DNA of 64,000 nt, from contig NC_087067.1 in NCBI RefSeq assembly GCF_963678635.1, forward strand, positions 21,326,596 to 21,390,595, in the 5' to 3' direction. This document shows, piece after piece, positions 10,801-22,800 of this stretch. Position 1 is the stretch's first letter. Each line of letters starts with the position of its first letter. Both the position numbers and the translations under genes were made by a program. Origin of the DNA: Symsagittifera roscoffensis (taxonomy: Eukaryota > Xenacoelomorpha > Acoela > Convolutidae). The notes under the pieces are model-generated. The model did no database searches. It was not told the origin of the DNA and worked only from the letters and a program-made list of their open reading frames with translations.

Positions 10801-13800
10801 GATCTGTTGTTAGAATAATCGCGTGATCGATTATTTTGATATCTAGGTTTCGATTGTTTGAATAGTTTCTATTCCTGTCGTTTGAATAATTTCTATATCG
10901 ATTGTATGAAGAGTTTTTAGTAGATCGATCATTTGAATAATTTCTATTTCTAGAATTTGAATGGGATCTGGCATTAAACGAAAATTCGGGTTGGTTTGAA
11001 TTTGATCTTGAATAGTTGTTTTGATATTGACTATTTCGACTATGTGATCGACTATATCTGTTTTGTGAGAAATTTTGTGAATTTCTTCGGTATGGTGATC
11101 GTCCTCTATAATTTGTATTATAGGGTGATTGTTGTCTAGAGTAATTGGAGTTATTTGGAAGTGGTTTTTTTTTCTAAACTTTTATTACTATAAATGTTTT
11201 TGTGGGGTAAATTTTGATCTTTCTTCATGTATTGATGAAAAGATTTGTTGGGTTCTCTATATTTTTGTGGTTTATTTTGATTATCTTGCTGTTTTTGTCT
11301 GCATTCAGCGATACTGTGTCCGTATCATCGACAATAATTACACCATTTTTTGAATGATGGCTTGCCTTTAAAATTCGGGTTTTTCTCGTAGATGTTTAAA
11401 ATTTCTCTGGTTTTTTCGAATAAATCGGTATCAGGGTCGTTGATATTATTTATGTGTGATGTAAGGTTTAGGATTTTTTTTACATATTGTAATTTGAAGT
11501 TTTCTGTTTCCTCTAATTTCATAGTGATTTCTGCTTGTTCTAGTTCATCTACTAGTTTCCTAAAATGTAAATCTGGTTCTCGGGTTGAGGAAGGATGTGA
11601 TGCTCACTTTTTTATGCTATTTTTCGCAATTGAGGTGTTAGAGTCATCATTAGGATTTCTGTCATCTTTGTATTTTTATAATCATGAGTATTAACTGAGT
11701 ATGCTTTTCGGACTAGTGTTTCCATTCTTACTGCAAGTTGTTTTATTGTTTCATTTGGTAGTCTACGAATTTCATTGCATAGAACTCTTTGATGTTGTTT
11801 TTTTTCTGAATCAAACATTTTTGAGAATTCTTGTGTGAATTTTTTCCAATCTGATTTTATTTCTCTAGGTAAAACTGAAAACCATTTTTGCACTGCGCCG
11901 TCAAGGGTAGTTTGGATTAGAGCTGTGCGTCTATGTATCCAGTTTTGATGAAGTGGCGTGTTTGCTGGTTCAGGTCCTATATTTTAAATTAAATTTGCTG
12001 TGACTGCGTTTAGATAATCTTCTTTAGAGTATTCAGGATCTGTGCTTGTAAATACCATTAGTGGTTTATTTGATGTTATTGATGATCCACCCATTAGGTA
12101 TGGATTCATAGTCATTTGAAGTGATTGCGGCATGTTGTATTTGAGAAAAGTTTGTTAGTTGGCTTTTTGTTATTTTGTGTTGTTGTAAATAATATGGTAG
12201 TGGAATTTCCTTTTGCATCTGAGTTGGTTGATATGAATGTGCATTGACTGGATTTTATTGTTGAAAATTGTTGTTGTAAGATGTTGGATTATATCTAGGT
12301 TGTCATATTTGTTCATTTCTTGTGTATGGTTCGAAAATATCTGGTTGATCATCACTAAGAACGAGGTCTTTGGTTTGAGGAAAATCGTTGATGATTTTGA
12401 TTATAGTATTCATCATCATCTGATGGAAAATAATTTTGTGTGTAATGATGCGGTTGATTTTTAGTATGGTATTTATTCGTATTACTTTTACGTTGTTGAA
12501 AAAAATGGGTAGTTTCCATTTTGTTCTTGTGAGGATCGTGGTTGGTTATGAAAATTTACTGAGCTTAAGGTTGGTTGTGATACATTTTGATTTTGTGCAA
12601 ATATTTCAGTATTTGTTTTACTTTTTTGTCGTTTTTGGTCCATTTACATAATTGTAATTGTGTTCTGCAAAATTTTTTCTGTGCTGTTTGTATGATGGTT
12701 TTGTTACTGATCGAAACGTTTGGTAATCCATTTGTGAATATTTTTGTGCGACAGAGGGTTTTACTGTGGATTGTATGATTGTTTGTTGTAACGTTGGATT
12801 TCTTAATTTTGGAGTTGTAAAATTTGGTTGAATAGATGAACTGCTTCGTTGTGCTTCTGTTGTTGTTATTGTTTCAACAATTTCTTCGTTTACAAAATGT
12901 GATGTGGTTTGTATATCTTGTGTAAGATTTCTTGTTCCGTTTAAATTATAATTATTTATAAATGTAGAATTTAAACTATTATTTCCTGTTTAAAGGTGTT
13001 GCGTCAACTGTAAGTGGATATACTCTAACATAATCTTTATTAATAGAAATAATGCTAATTGCCTGACTTGATATATCTGTTGGTATATTGATAAATAATT
13101 CATAAGACCATTCGGGGTCCCATACATAGTCTGATTGTTCTGCAAGTACAGTTTCGTCATCTGTACTTTGTGGTCGAAAATTTTTTCTGTTTGTTCAATA
13201 AAATCATTATTGTGACTAAAATAGTCGATTATAAACCATGCTAAGGTTTTTTGTAAATCGTGTTTAACATTTTGTGTTATTTGATCATTTGTTAGGTTTT
13301 CTCGAATTGCATCTAGAAGTTTTGAAAATATGTATTTCCTGTCGTACAATTGTATGTCGAGATGTTTGAGCAGGTGAATCGCTTTGAGGTTCATCCAGTT
13401 CTAGTATAGATAAACAGTCATAGATAAGTGAGAATACATCGTTTGTAAATTTCGAGTTTGCTCTTTGAGTTTTGGTGTTGTATGTTTTTGATGTATTGTG
13501 TAGAAAATTTCGAAAATTCAATATCGATTGATATAGTGATCGAGAAGTTTTCTTTTGATTTTTACATCGTGAAATTCTTTTGTGCACGGGCTTTCTCCTT
13601 TTTCGAATAAGTTTGCAATTAAGTTTTTACAAATTTCTATTTGTCCGCGAGGTTCAGTTAATGTTGATATTAAAAATTGAAGTAATGAATTTTCTGAGTT
13701 ATCATCATTTCGAATCATTTTTGTGTTGTATTACTGTTAATGTGTAATTTTCAATGTGTCTTATCGGTTGATTCCAATTGTACAAACGTATTGGTTTGTT

Positions 13801-16800
13801 TGTCTAGCAATTTTTTATTTTCCGTTTGCTTTCACTGATGCTGGTGACGTGGTTTCTGAATCTGTAAAATATAATTGATCGTCTATTTGGTGATTTTTGT
13901 TTATTGAGTCTTTTAAATTATGAAGTTAGTGTATTGCGGTTGTTTCTGATTCTGAGACTGCGTTTCTTCGTTTTGAAAATCTTTTCCTAATAATTTGTTT
14001 TTGTTTGTTCATTATCTTTAATCTTAGTGTTTGTCTTTTTGTTCTTATATACCCTGCTGATTGTCTGTGGTGTGATTACGAGGTCGTATTTTTCGTCGTT
14101 AATTAAACAATTGTGTATTATGATTGTTTGTTTGTTTACTAAATTATCTCTTGACATAAGTCTTAGGATGATGGATGCAAAATCTGGATTAGTGATTCTA
14201 ATGCCTTAAACTGTTAGTTCTTACGATTTTTTGTGGTTAGCTTAACTTGGGTCGTATATTTGGGTTGGAGAGAAAAGCGTATATCGATTCCGAAGAATGA
14301 TTTGTACTTTATCGTGACTAATTCTAAGCTAAGATTTGACCTACCTAATCTTACTTAGGGGTTGTGATTTGTGATCAAGGGTTGGCGAATAGTAAATCGA
14401 TCCACAAGGTTCAGGTATAAGTAGAACGCAAGTAGTTCGTTAGATACTATTTTATAACTTACTAAGTTTAAGTGTTTTAGCCTGGGTCATCTAAGAGGAG
14501 TGGGATCAAGTGAAGGATGAGTAACCGAAGTTTTTCACTGTTTGATTAATTAAAATGGTTAGTTTTTTTGAAAATTTTCTGTTAATTTTGGGTCTTTGAC
14601 AAGGGTTGGGTAGTGAATCGACGTTTGAGGTCGTTAGACACTAATTAAATGTGGAGGGGGAGAACAAAATTGTTCTATTTGATCCAAGGATAGGCCTTGA
14701 TGATCAGATATTTAAATATTTAGAAATTTAAAAATTGAGATATAGTTTAATTTAAAGATCCAAGGGAAGCCTTGATGATCTGTTATTTAAATGAAATTAA
14801 TTTAAGTGAAAGTAATGATAAGCCTTCATGGTTTAAAATTAGAGCGTTAAGGTTAGGTATTAGTTTTGATGATTGTTAGTTTTAGAAATTCGCTGTTTTG
14901 TTTTAGTCGATGAAGCTATGATGATGTGATGAATTATATATACTAACAATTTATGATTTATATAACTAATTTTTGTATTTTTATATTTAATAAATGTTTT
15001 TTCAAGATGTTATTTAATTTACAGCTGATTTAAGGAAAACGACAGGTGTTGTTTTTATCAGTCGTTATTGTGTAATTATTAGATTTAGCGACATGAAAGA
15101 TTATTTGAAAGTAGTTTTTCTAAAATTATGTCAGTAAATGAAAATTTAAATTTACTGCTGGTAGTATACTAAATATAAAAGTTTGATCTCGTTTTTGTCG
15201 TACTATCATGAAATCAATTGGTAGATTTCTTCCTATTCGTATGTCGTTTCTTGTTGGACGTCTTCTTCCAATACCGGGTAGGTCTCGTATTGTTCAGAAT
15301 ATTGGATCTGATCTATTGAGGCGTAGAGACATATCTACTAAGTTTTTGTCAAATAACATTTTTATGAAATGTTGTATTTCTCTAATTTCTAATCTAGTTT
15401 TTGTCTAATTTTAGGTTAGTTAAGGTCTGTTCGAGACTTTTGGTCGGACCAGATGAGTTATGTATTTTGTACTGTACTCATAGAGTAATTTCAGATAAAG
15501 TACACCGTCTGCTCGTCACGCTATGTTATTTTCGACCGGATAGATTCGTGCAACTTGTTAGTCTAATACCAATCTTAATCTTACTCTTATATCTCCTAGT
15601 CTCAATAGGTCTAGTGTTCACCTGTTTGCGCGAGTTAGTTCCAGAATGAGAACAACTGTATTCTAAGTTTACTTCAAATTGTTCTGGTGTTGAAACTACA
15701 AGTAGTTTCAACACTCTACAAATAAATAGGTTGTTAGTTTGATGGAGTATGATTGGTTAGTATTTAATATTTTATAGAGATAAAATATCATAATAATAAC
15801 CAATGACAAATACTAGTTTAGATCTGGTTCCAAAAGTTTTTTGTGAAGGCCTCTATAATTAACTGCGACTGCTTTTTCGGAGGCATTAGATAGCCTTTTA
15901 GGTATCAGTTTTGGCAATTTATCAAAAATGAACAGATTAGGAAAGTAAACAAAACGATATTAGTATCAACTCAGTCCCACAATTAAACGGGTACCTTTTT
16001 TTTCATTAAATCTATCATTCGAAATAACTTTCGTCTGTGATGAAAAAACTTAGGTATATGAAATCATGCCAAGATTTAACCTTCAGTCCAAGTAACATTT
16101 CTTTTCAATGCAAACTTAGACAAAAAATTAAAATCAAAGGCGACAAAGTAAAGTCAATGTCAGAAAAATATACCTCTGGTATAAAAAATGAGAAGGTTGA
16201 AAAAATTACATATAAGAGAAACATAATAAAGTGAATCAGAAGTGAAGAACACATAGAAGAAAATCAGAAGTGAAGGACATAAAAGTTGGGGTCTTCTCTG
16301 TATTTTGGCCAGAATTCGGTATTTTCTGTTTTTGGACTTTCATCGGTATTATTGTGCCCTTAATTAGTACATCGTAATTTGGGCCGTATCGGTCTTTTAT
16401 GTAATTTCTATACTCAGTGTTTTCTGTAATCGGTGTTTTTTGTATTCGGTGTTTTCTGTAATCGATAGTTTCGGATCCCGTTAACTATCCTCCCTTGGGT
16501 ACCCCGTTTTACTGTTCTGTCGCATGTTAAAAAGGGTCGTAATGGTTTTATTCATTGGAGGGATAGTTAAAGAGATCCCTACTTTATTTATTGGTGTTTT
16601 CTATATGGACCGTATAGCAGAAAAGACCCAAAAGTTGATTGAATAATTGATCGCAGCGCGACAGGTTAACAAACTTGAAAATAACCCAGGAGGGTAACGT
16701 AAATATAAATATATCTTCAAATAGTTTAGCACGCAGGCAATGCATGCGTACAACGACTTTGTCTAAGTTCGGAAAGTGAATCAATCAGGCGAGAATTCGT

Positions 16801-19800
16801 ACAGCCGATAAAAAAAGCTCTAGAATATTCTCGCCAGAGAGTGATTTCTTAAACGTTGTGCTCGATAGAAAATTTAAAACATTGCGTCCATAGCGCATTA
16901 AGATTTTCATTTAATATATAAGAAGATAGATAGACTAAAGTTGGTCTTTTTTTAAATAATTGACTGTAATGGCAAACTGAGTGTTGGTATGATAGTTGGA
17001 TCCCTGAAATAAACATGTATGAAAGATGGGTCCCGCGAGTTTTGAGAAAGTTTTGAAAACACAAATAATGAAATTCCAGCTCACCTTATTTCGGACGATT
17101 TTCAGCCCTAAAAAACTCCTCAGGCCCGATCCAAACTTAGGGACCCAACTATCATACTTGTGCCGCACGCTGTGATCGACCTCTGACCTTGCTGTTTCGA
17201 AAAGGGAATTTAATTTTCAGATTTCCTAGCGGAATAAAAATTTTAACTCAAATTGGGCTAATTTTATCAGAAAAGTGTCATATATAAAATATAAAAAGTG
17301 TCATGTAAAAATTTTTATAAAATGTTTAAGAATTTTAAAGGGATATAGGGTCATATTTTTTAAAATTTGAGTTTCGAAAGTTAAAATTTTTTCTTTTTCC
17401 GTGGGTTCATGACTCTTCTAACTGTCTGTTGGCTTTGTTTTCTAATTTAAGCTTGTCCTTTGATAAAGTCTTTGAAGGTAGCTAATAATATTTTTTTTTC
17501 AGATGGAAACCAGAATTATTCGAATTTTCTTCAAACACAATTTTATTCAACATCTTCCCGCCTAAACAGGATGGTTATCTTAAAATCCGAAATGAAAAGG
17601 AACAAAACATATTTGGCTCTGCGATGGTTGCTTCAACTGCATTTGTTCAGTATTCAATCAGACCTGAGTTTGATGTCGCTATCCCGTTTGTTAACACAGC
17701 TGAGAATCTAAACGTCGTAGGAACTCAAATCCGCAAAACATTTATTCTAGCGACTGGGCTAAAAACTGAACAGGTAATTTTGTTCCCAAAGTGTTTGCAA
17801 CATATGGAAATAATATTTTTAACTTTTTGAACTATTTTCAGCTGAACGATTTTTGGCAATCAGCTTCAACGAGAAATCAGGATGACATTAGCTCGAATGT
17901 CTTCTGTTCTTCGAAGAAAAGTGAAGACAGGTCAGATCATGTGCAGAACCGTTGTACATGGAACAAACTAGAAAGTGGCGTTGAGTTAGTGTCCCTGAAA
18001 ACAGCTATGTCCCAGTCTCAGTTTTGCATATTGCCTCATGATTCATGGTATCAGCAAACAGACTTGAGTCTTGCGTTGTCGACTGGGTGCATACCAGTTA
18101 TTACGTCATCCATGTTTGTGCTTCCTTTTGCCTCACTTATCGACTGGAAAGAAACGGCAGTGATACTTAATGGACAAACAGACTGGGAACAGATATTTAG
18201 CGCTTTGACTGAAATACAGCCAATGAGGATAAAAAAGCTCCAATTAAAAGGTAAAAAATAAGAATAGCCAATTGCTGTGCAAATAGATACCAATTTTCTG
18301 ACCACAGTAATCCAATGTTTTTATCACAAAAAGAATAATTTGTTCATCGTGCTTGTTTTTGTCGCTATTTTATCCTTTTGATTTCTTTTCGGTCCAATTT
18401 AATCTAAAATGCTGTAAAGTGCGACCCGTCGAGTGTTTTTTCTGAACGTCGAGTATTTTTTGGGAGGGTTCAAATCACGACTGTTCACTGGAAATGAGTT
18501 ATAGCTCGATCTTTTTCATTATTTTCAAAACGTTCCCGAACACGAAAATCGTGCTGTCATTCGGCGATCGGAACTAGAAGATTGTGTAAGTTTGCCTTGA
18601 ATTTAGATTTATATTGTCCAGAACGTATTTTTGGTATTCCGAATCTTTATTTATGCCAAATTATGTTCTTTCACAGGACGAGAAGTGTTTAATGAATATT
18701 TTTCGAGCATTGATGCAGTTGTGATGAATACTTTACACATCATTCGGAAGAGAATTGAAATTTTCAAGCAAAATGACATGGTTAACAGCGAAAGTGCATC
18801 GCTTGAACGCCGATCTATCTCGAGTGTCACTGCTCCTTTATCTGTGCCCTCTGTTTCTCCGATTGGAATGTCCAGATTTACAGCTGTGGTTCTGACACAC
18901 GATGACAGCCGACCCGAGTGTCTATTGCAATTAGTCAAGGTTAGGGTCATGCTTTTTATAAAAACCAGAAAATTTGGTTAATATAAAATATCCTAAAATC
19001 AGTGCATAGATATAACCTCCTTTTTTTTCAAAATGTGTATATTAAGACTATTAATAAGTGACTAACAACAAGTTTTTATGTTATTTACGAAAAAACTTCT
19101 GGTGTCCCTTTGATTCGGACATTCATTAAAAAGTTTCCTCTATTCACTACGCGTTTTCTCTAAAAGTTTTGACATTAGACAAAAAGATGAAGCAATAACT
19201 TGCTTAGAATTCCAATAGAAAGAATATGATGAAAACTGTTTTGAAACATTCGGGGCCAAAATTGTAGTCTATTGAAATTTACGCCAAACTACCTGATCGA
19301 TCACTGTCATGATTATATCATAGTGAGCATCTTTTGTAGCCCAAGAAACGTTAACAAGGGTATACTCTCCAAAAAATTGCGAAAACGTTTAAAAATATAG
19401 TACGAAGAACCTTCTGTGTCTATCAAACAAAAATTAATTAATTTATACAATGTTTTGGAGATTATGTCCTTCTTAAATTTTGCTGGGATACATAAGAGGC
19501 TCACTTTGATGTATTATGTCAGTGATCGACTTAGTAGTTTTGGTGTTTTTTCATTGACTAAAAAAGCCAAAAATGAGCCCTTTGGGTAAAGTTTTGGGCT
19601 GAATTTTGCAAAATAAATTGCCACATATTGTAAATAGCGCGTTTTAAATTTCAAGTTTAATGCGACTTTGTGCGGATAATTTAAATCAGCGCTTCTGCGG
19701 ATAATTTAAACACCCTCAATGATTAGACGGTGATGGAAGTGAGTGAGTTGTCGAGAGTGTTAATTGTGTGGAACAATGAGGTGAAGTATGCCTCGCCAGC

Positions 19801-22800
19801 TGCCAATGTCGTGAACAAGTGGCCACCTCTCCCCAAACCACTCAAAGTGGTCAACATGATGTCCAATAAACTCACAAACAGGTAAGCAATCTTAGCTGAA
19901 AACGAAAAAATAAATGTAGGCTCCGAATACATTGATGCAAAACAAAAAAGAACCGGAGACCAATTTCTGCTTAATAACATTGGTGAAGATTTGACTCCGA
20001 ATTATGAACATAGTAGAAGAAATAGATAATTTTTCAAAGTATCATCAAAAACTAAACAAGGATAGTCGGTTGCTATGCAAGTAGCACAGAATGTTCCGAC
20101 CATGTTCATAAAAAAAGAAGTTTTTTTTTTACTTTTCTTGAAACAGTTTCGTTTTTAGAGGGTGGTGTGATTCGCGAACTATACAATCGCGGAGAAAAAT
20201 TTTGAATTCGGTATAATCGACAACATTTGTCTTCAAAAAATGAAGAGCAAACAAAAAATAGAAAAATTTAAAAAAAACTTTAATTTTGGAAAACTTTTTT
20301 TTGCCAAATAAGCGCTAAATAAAACATCCAAAAGTTGTTTTCTTTATTGTAAACTCAAGTTTTTTTATCCTTAGAAATTTTAAATCTTGAAAAAAAATCC
20401 CATATAGCGAGCGTTACTTGCTCGAATTAGACGACATCTCAAAAAAGTCAAAGCAATGTTTTTCAACACTGGGACAAAGTTTCGGATATGGCGTTTGAAT
20501 CACGACAGAAAGCGCTTCATTATGATATGTCACTCGACCCATTTCGATGATTATTCGTGTACCTGATTTTGCGTGGAAAAAAAATTAAAACACCCAAATA
20601 CAAATTTCCTCATTTTCAATAGTCGGAACAATAATCAACCCATTTTATCAATGCAGAAGAATAGCTACACCTGCATAGGAATCATAGATATTTTCAGGTT
20701 TCTGCCTCTGAAAGATATTGATACGGATGCCGTGCTCTCATTGGACGATGACATGACGGGGTTGAAGTCGCACGACATTAAAAATGCATTCGATATTTGG
20801 AAATTAAACTCTAACAGACTTGTGGGCTTCGTAGGGTGGAGCAAAAAATGGAATGAAGAAAAGATTCAGTGGGAATTGACGGAAAATACGCAGAGTCAAA
20901 AGAGTTCCTCTGGGTTATCATTTGTTTCTACCGGTAAGTTAAAATTGTACCAATGACTTATAAATGTGTAGATTATTAAGGGCTGAGAACAACTTCTGCG
21001 AATGAGTTTTCTTTAAAAAACTGGAATTTGTTTTACAGCTGCAAAAAAAGTAACGAGCGTGTTTGATGAGATTTTCCTATCCCATGATTGTGAGCGTGAG
21101 GCGACAGTTGGTAGCTTTTCAATAATAATTTGAAATAATTTGATTTAGAAAGGCACAGCAACCATACGGCCATGTATTAGCGGTTGTGGAACTTGATATG
21201 GAATGTTTCGCGAAACTACTAGGCGATGAAAATTGATTGTATTAGTTTGCGACGTATTTTCGCTTTTTTATTTGTGACGAATTGTTTGCTTCGAATTGTC
21301 GTTTGCGACGAATTTTCGTCACGTCGATTGTGAGTTCTAGGCTTTCTAAAGAATACAATTACTTAAGATCCTACCGTTTTGCGATTCGAGTTGCGCTCCT
21401 CTTTTTGCTGTTGCTATTGGTAAGTTTTTGGAGACTTAACATTTTTTAAAGTGTAAAAGCACGAAATGATCTTAACTTATAATTTATTTCAAACAACATC
21501 ACAATAATGGAAACTCGATTTCACAAATTTTCTAGCTCAATATATCTCGCGATTTTTTGAAATGCATCATTCATACATAATGTGGCTGTATGCTTTGCAA
21601 TTTTTTTCATGTAAAGTTAGTTTGGATGACTTCAGTTTGATATATTCCAAATTATTAATTGCAAAATTTTGTCTATTTGTATTTGGTGCTGAATCGCATT
21701 GACAATTTATAAGCATATGTAGCTGCTTCATTTGTGACTAGTGTTCGTCGGTTGTTAAGCTTGAGTGGCTGAGGATATAGTACGTGAGACTCCAAATTTT
21801 TTGATTGCAATAGGTTGCAGATGCCAATCCTGCACAGAGCCGAGTTTTAGCTCGTTCGAGGCTTATTTCTACTTTTTCTTATTTAACTTGATAGCTGCTT
21901 TTTAGTCGTGTTCTCGCAAGTCTTTGTGAAGCGACGCTTCGCCTCTGTGTTATACTTGCGAAGCGAGTGTATTAGTACGAACCTTCTTATTTTCCAACAT
22001 AAGTAGAAAATATTGGTGCTGCGCCCCAATAATGTTTGGGCACCTTTACAGCTTTTTGATAGTATGTGCTTTGACATTCGAATAGTAATAAGTTAAAATT
22101 TTTAATTCATCAAATGAACCGAAAAAAGTCATTTGTTTCAAACAACATAACAATAATAAAAACTCGATTTCAGAAATTTTCTGACTCAATATATCTCGCA
22201 ATTTTTTAAAATGCATAATTTATTCAAAATGTGGCTTTTTATGCTTTGCGGTTTGTTATATGTTAAGTTAGTGTAGATGCCTTCAGTTTGTTATATTCCA
22301 AGCTATTATATGCAAAATTGAGTCTTTTTGTATTTGGTGTCATTTTTAGTGAATCGCATTGGCAAGTTATTAGCATATGTAGCTGCTTTATGTGTGAGTA
22401 GTGTTTGTCGGTTCTTAAGCTTGCGTGGCTGAGTGGATAGTGCGTGCGACTCAAAGTCTCTTGATTGCAGTAGGTCGCAAGTTCGAATCCTACACGTAGC
22501 CGAGTGTTTGCTAATTTGATGCCTATTTCAACTTTTTTTAAATTTCACTTGATAGAGCTGCTTTTTGGTCGTGTTCTCGCAAGTGTTTGCGAAGTGCAGC
22601 TTCGCCTCTGTGTATAAATGTCTCTTTTCAAAATTAAACTTTTCAAGGTTAAGTTTTTCTTGTGACTTCTGTATAAACTTAGTTGTCTTTTGTTATAATT
22701 AAGCGTCTTTTGTTAGAATTAAGCGTCCGTGGCTGAGTGGATAGTGCGTGAGATTCATAATCTCTAGGTCGTAGTAAGTTCGAATTCGAGTCATAGCCGA

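Larger units (their letters stand above)
5822..13718 (-). mobile_element. Degenerate Ty3/gypsy retroelement (Gag-PR-RT-RH-INT), antisense in intron 1
   Basis: Reading the minus strand, the order is Gag (13718 to about 10.5 kb), protease (near 10170), reverse transcriptase (9410-8044), RNase H (about 8290-7700) and integrase (7424-5822). That is the Ty3/gypsy order. Every domain is broken by stops or frameshifts, so it is a dead copy. I could not define its LTRs: no matching direct repeats flank it. It sits wholly inside the first intron of the exostosin gene, in antisense orientation, and explains much of that intron's 12.2-kb length. Confidence 0.88.
21488..22612 (+). repeat. Direct duplication of about 650 bp containing a SINE
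   Basis: 21488-21950 and 22138-22612 align along their length (CAAACAACAT-ACAATAAT, CTCAATATATCTCGC, AGCATATGTAGCTGCTT, then the tRNA-like segment). Located in intron 6 of the exostosin gene. Confidence 0.8.

Noticed and set aside
18051-18305. Minus-strand frames opposite exostosin exons
   Set aside because: Shadows of the plus-strand coding sequence, whose exon phases and motifs are decisive.
21040-21120. AG-preceded open stretch after exostosin exon 6 as an additional exon
   Set aside because: Exon 6 joins in phase directly to the exon at 23897, restoring the conserved TGA-FYHK stretch. Inserting this piece would break the domain.
22418-22500. Functional tRNA gene
   Set aside because: A and B boxes are present but the T stem and acceptor stem do not pair, and the same head is attached to a shared SINE body three times.
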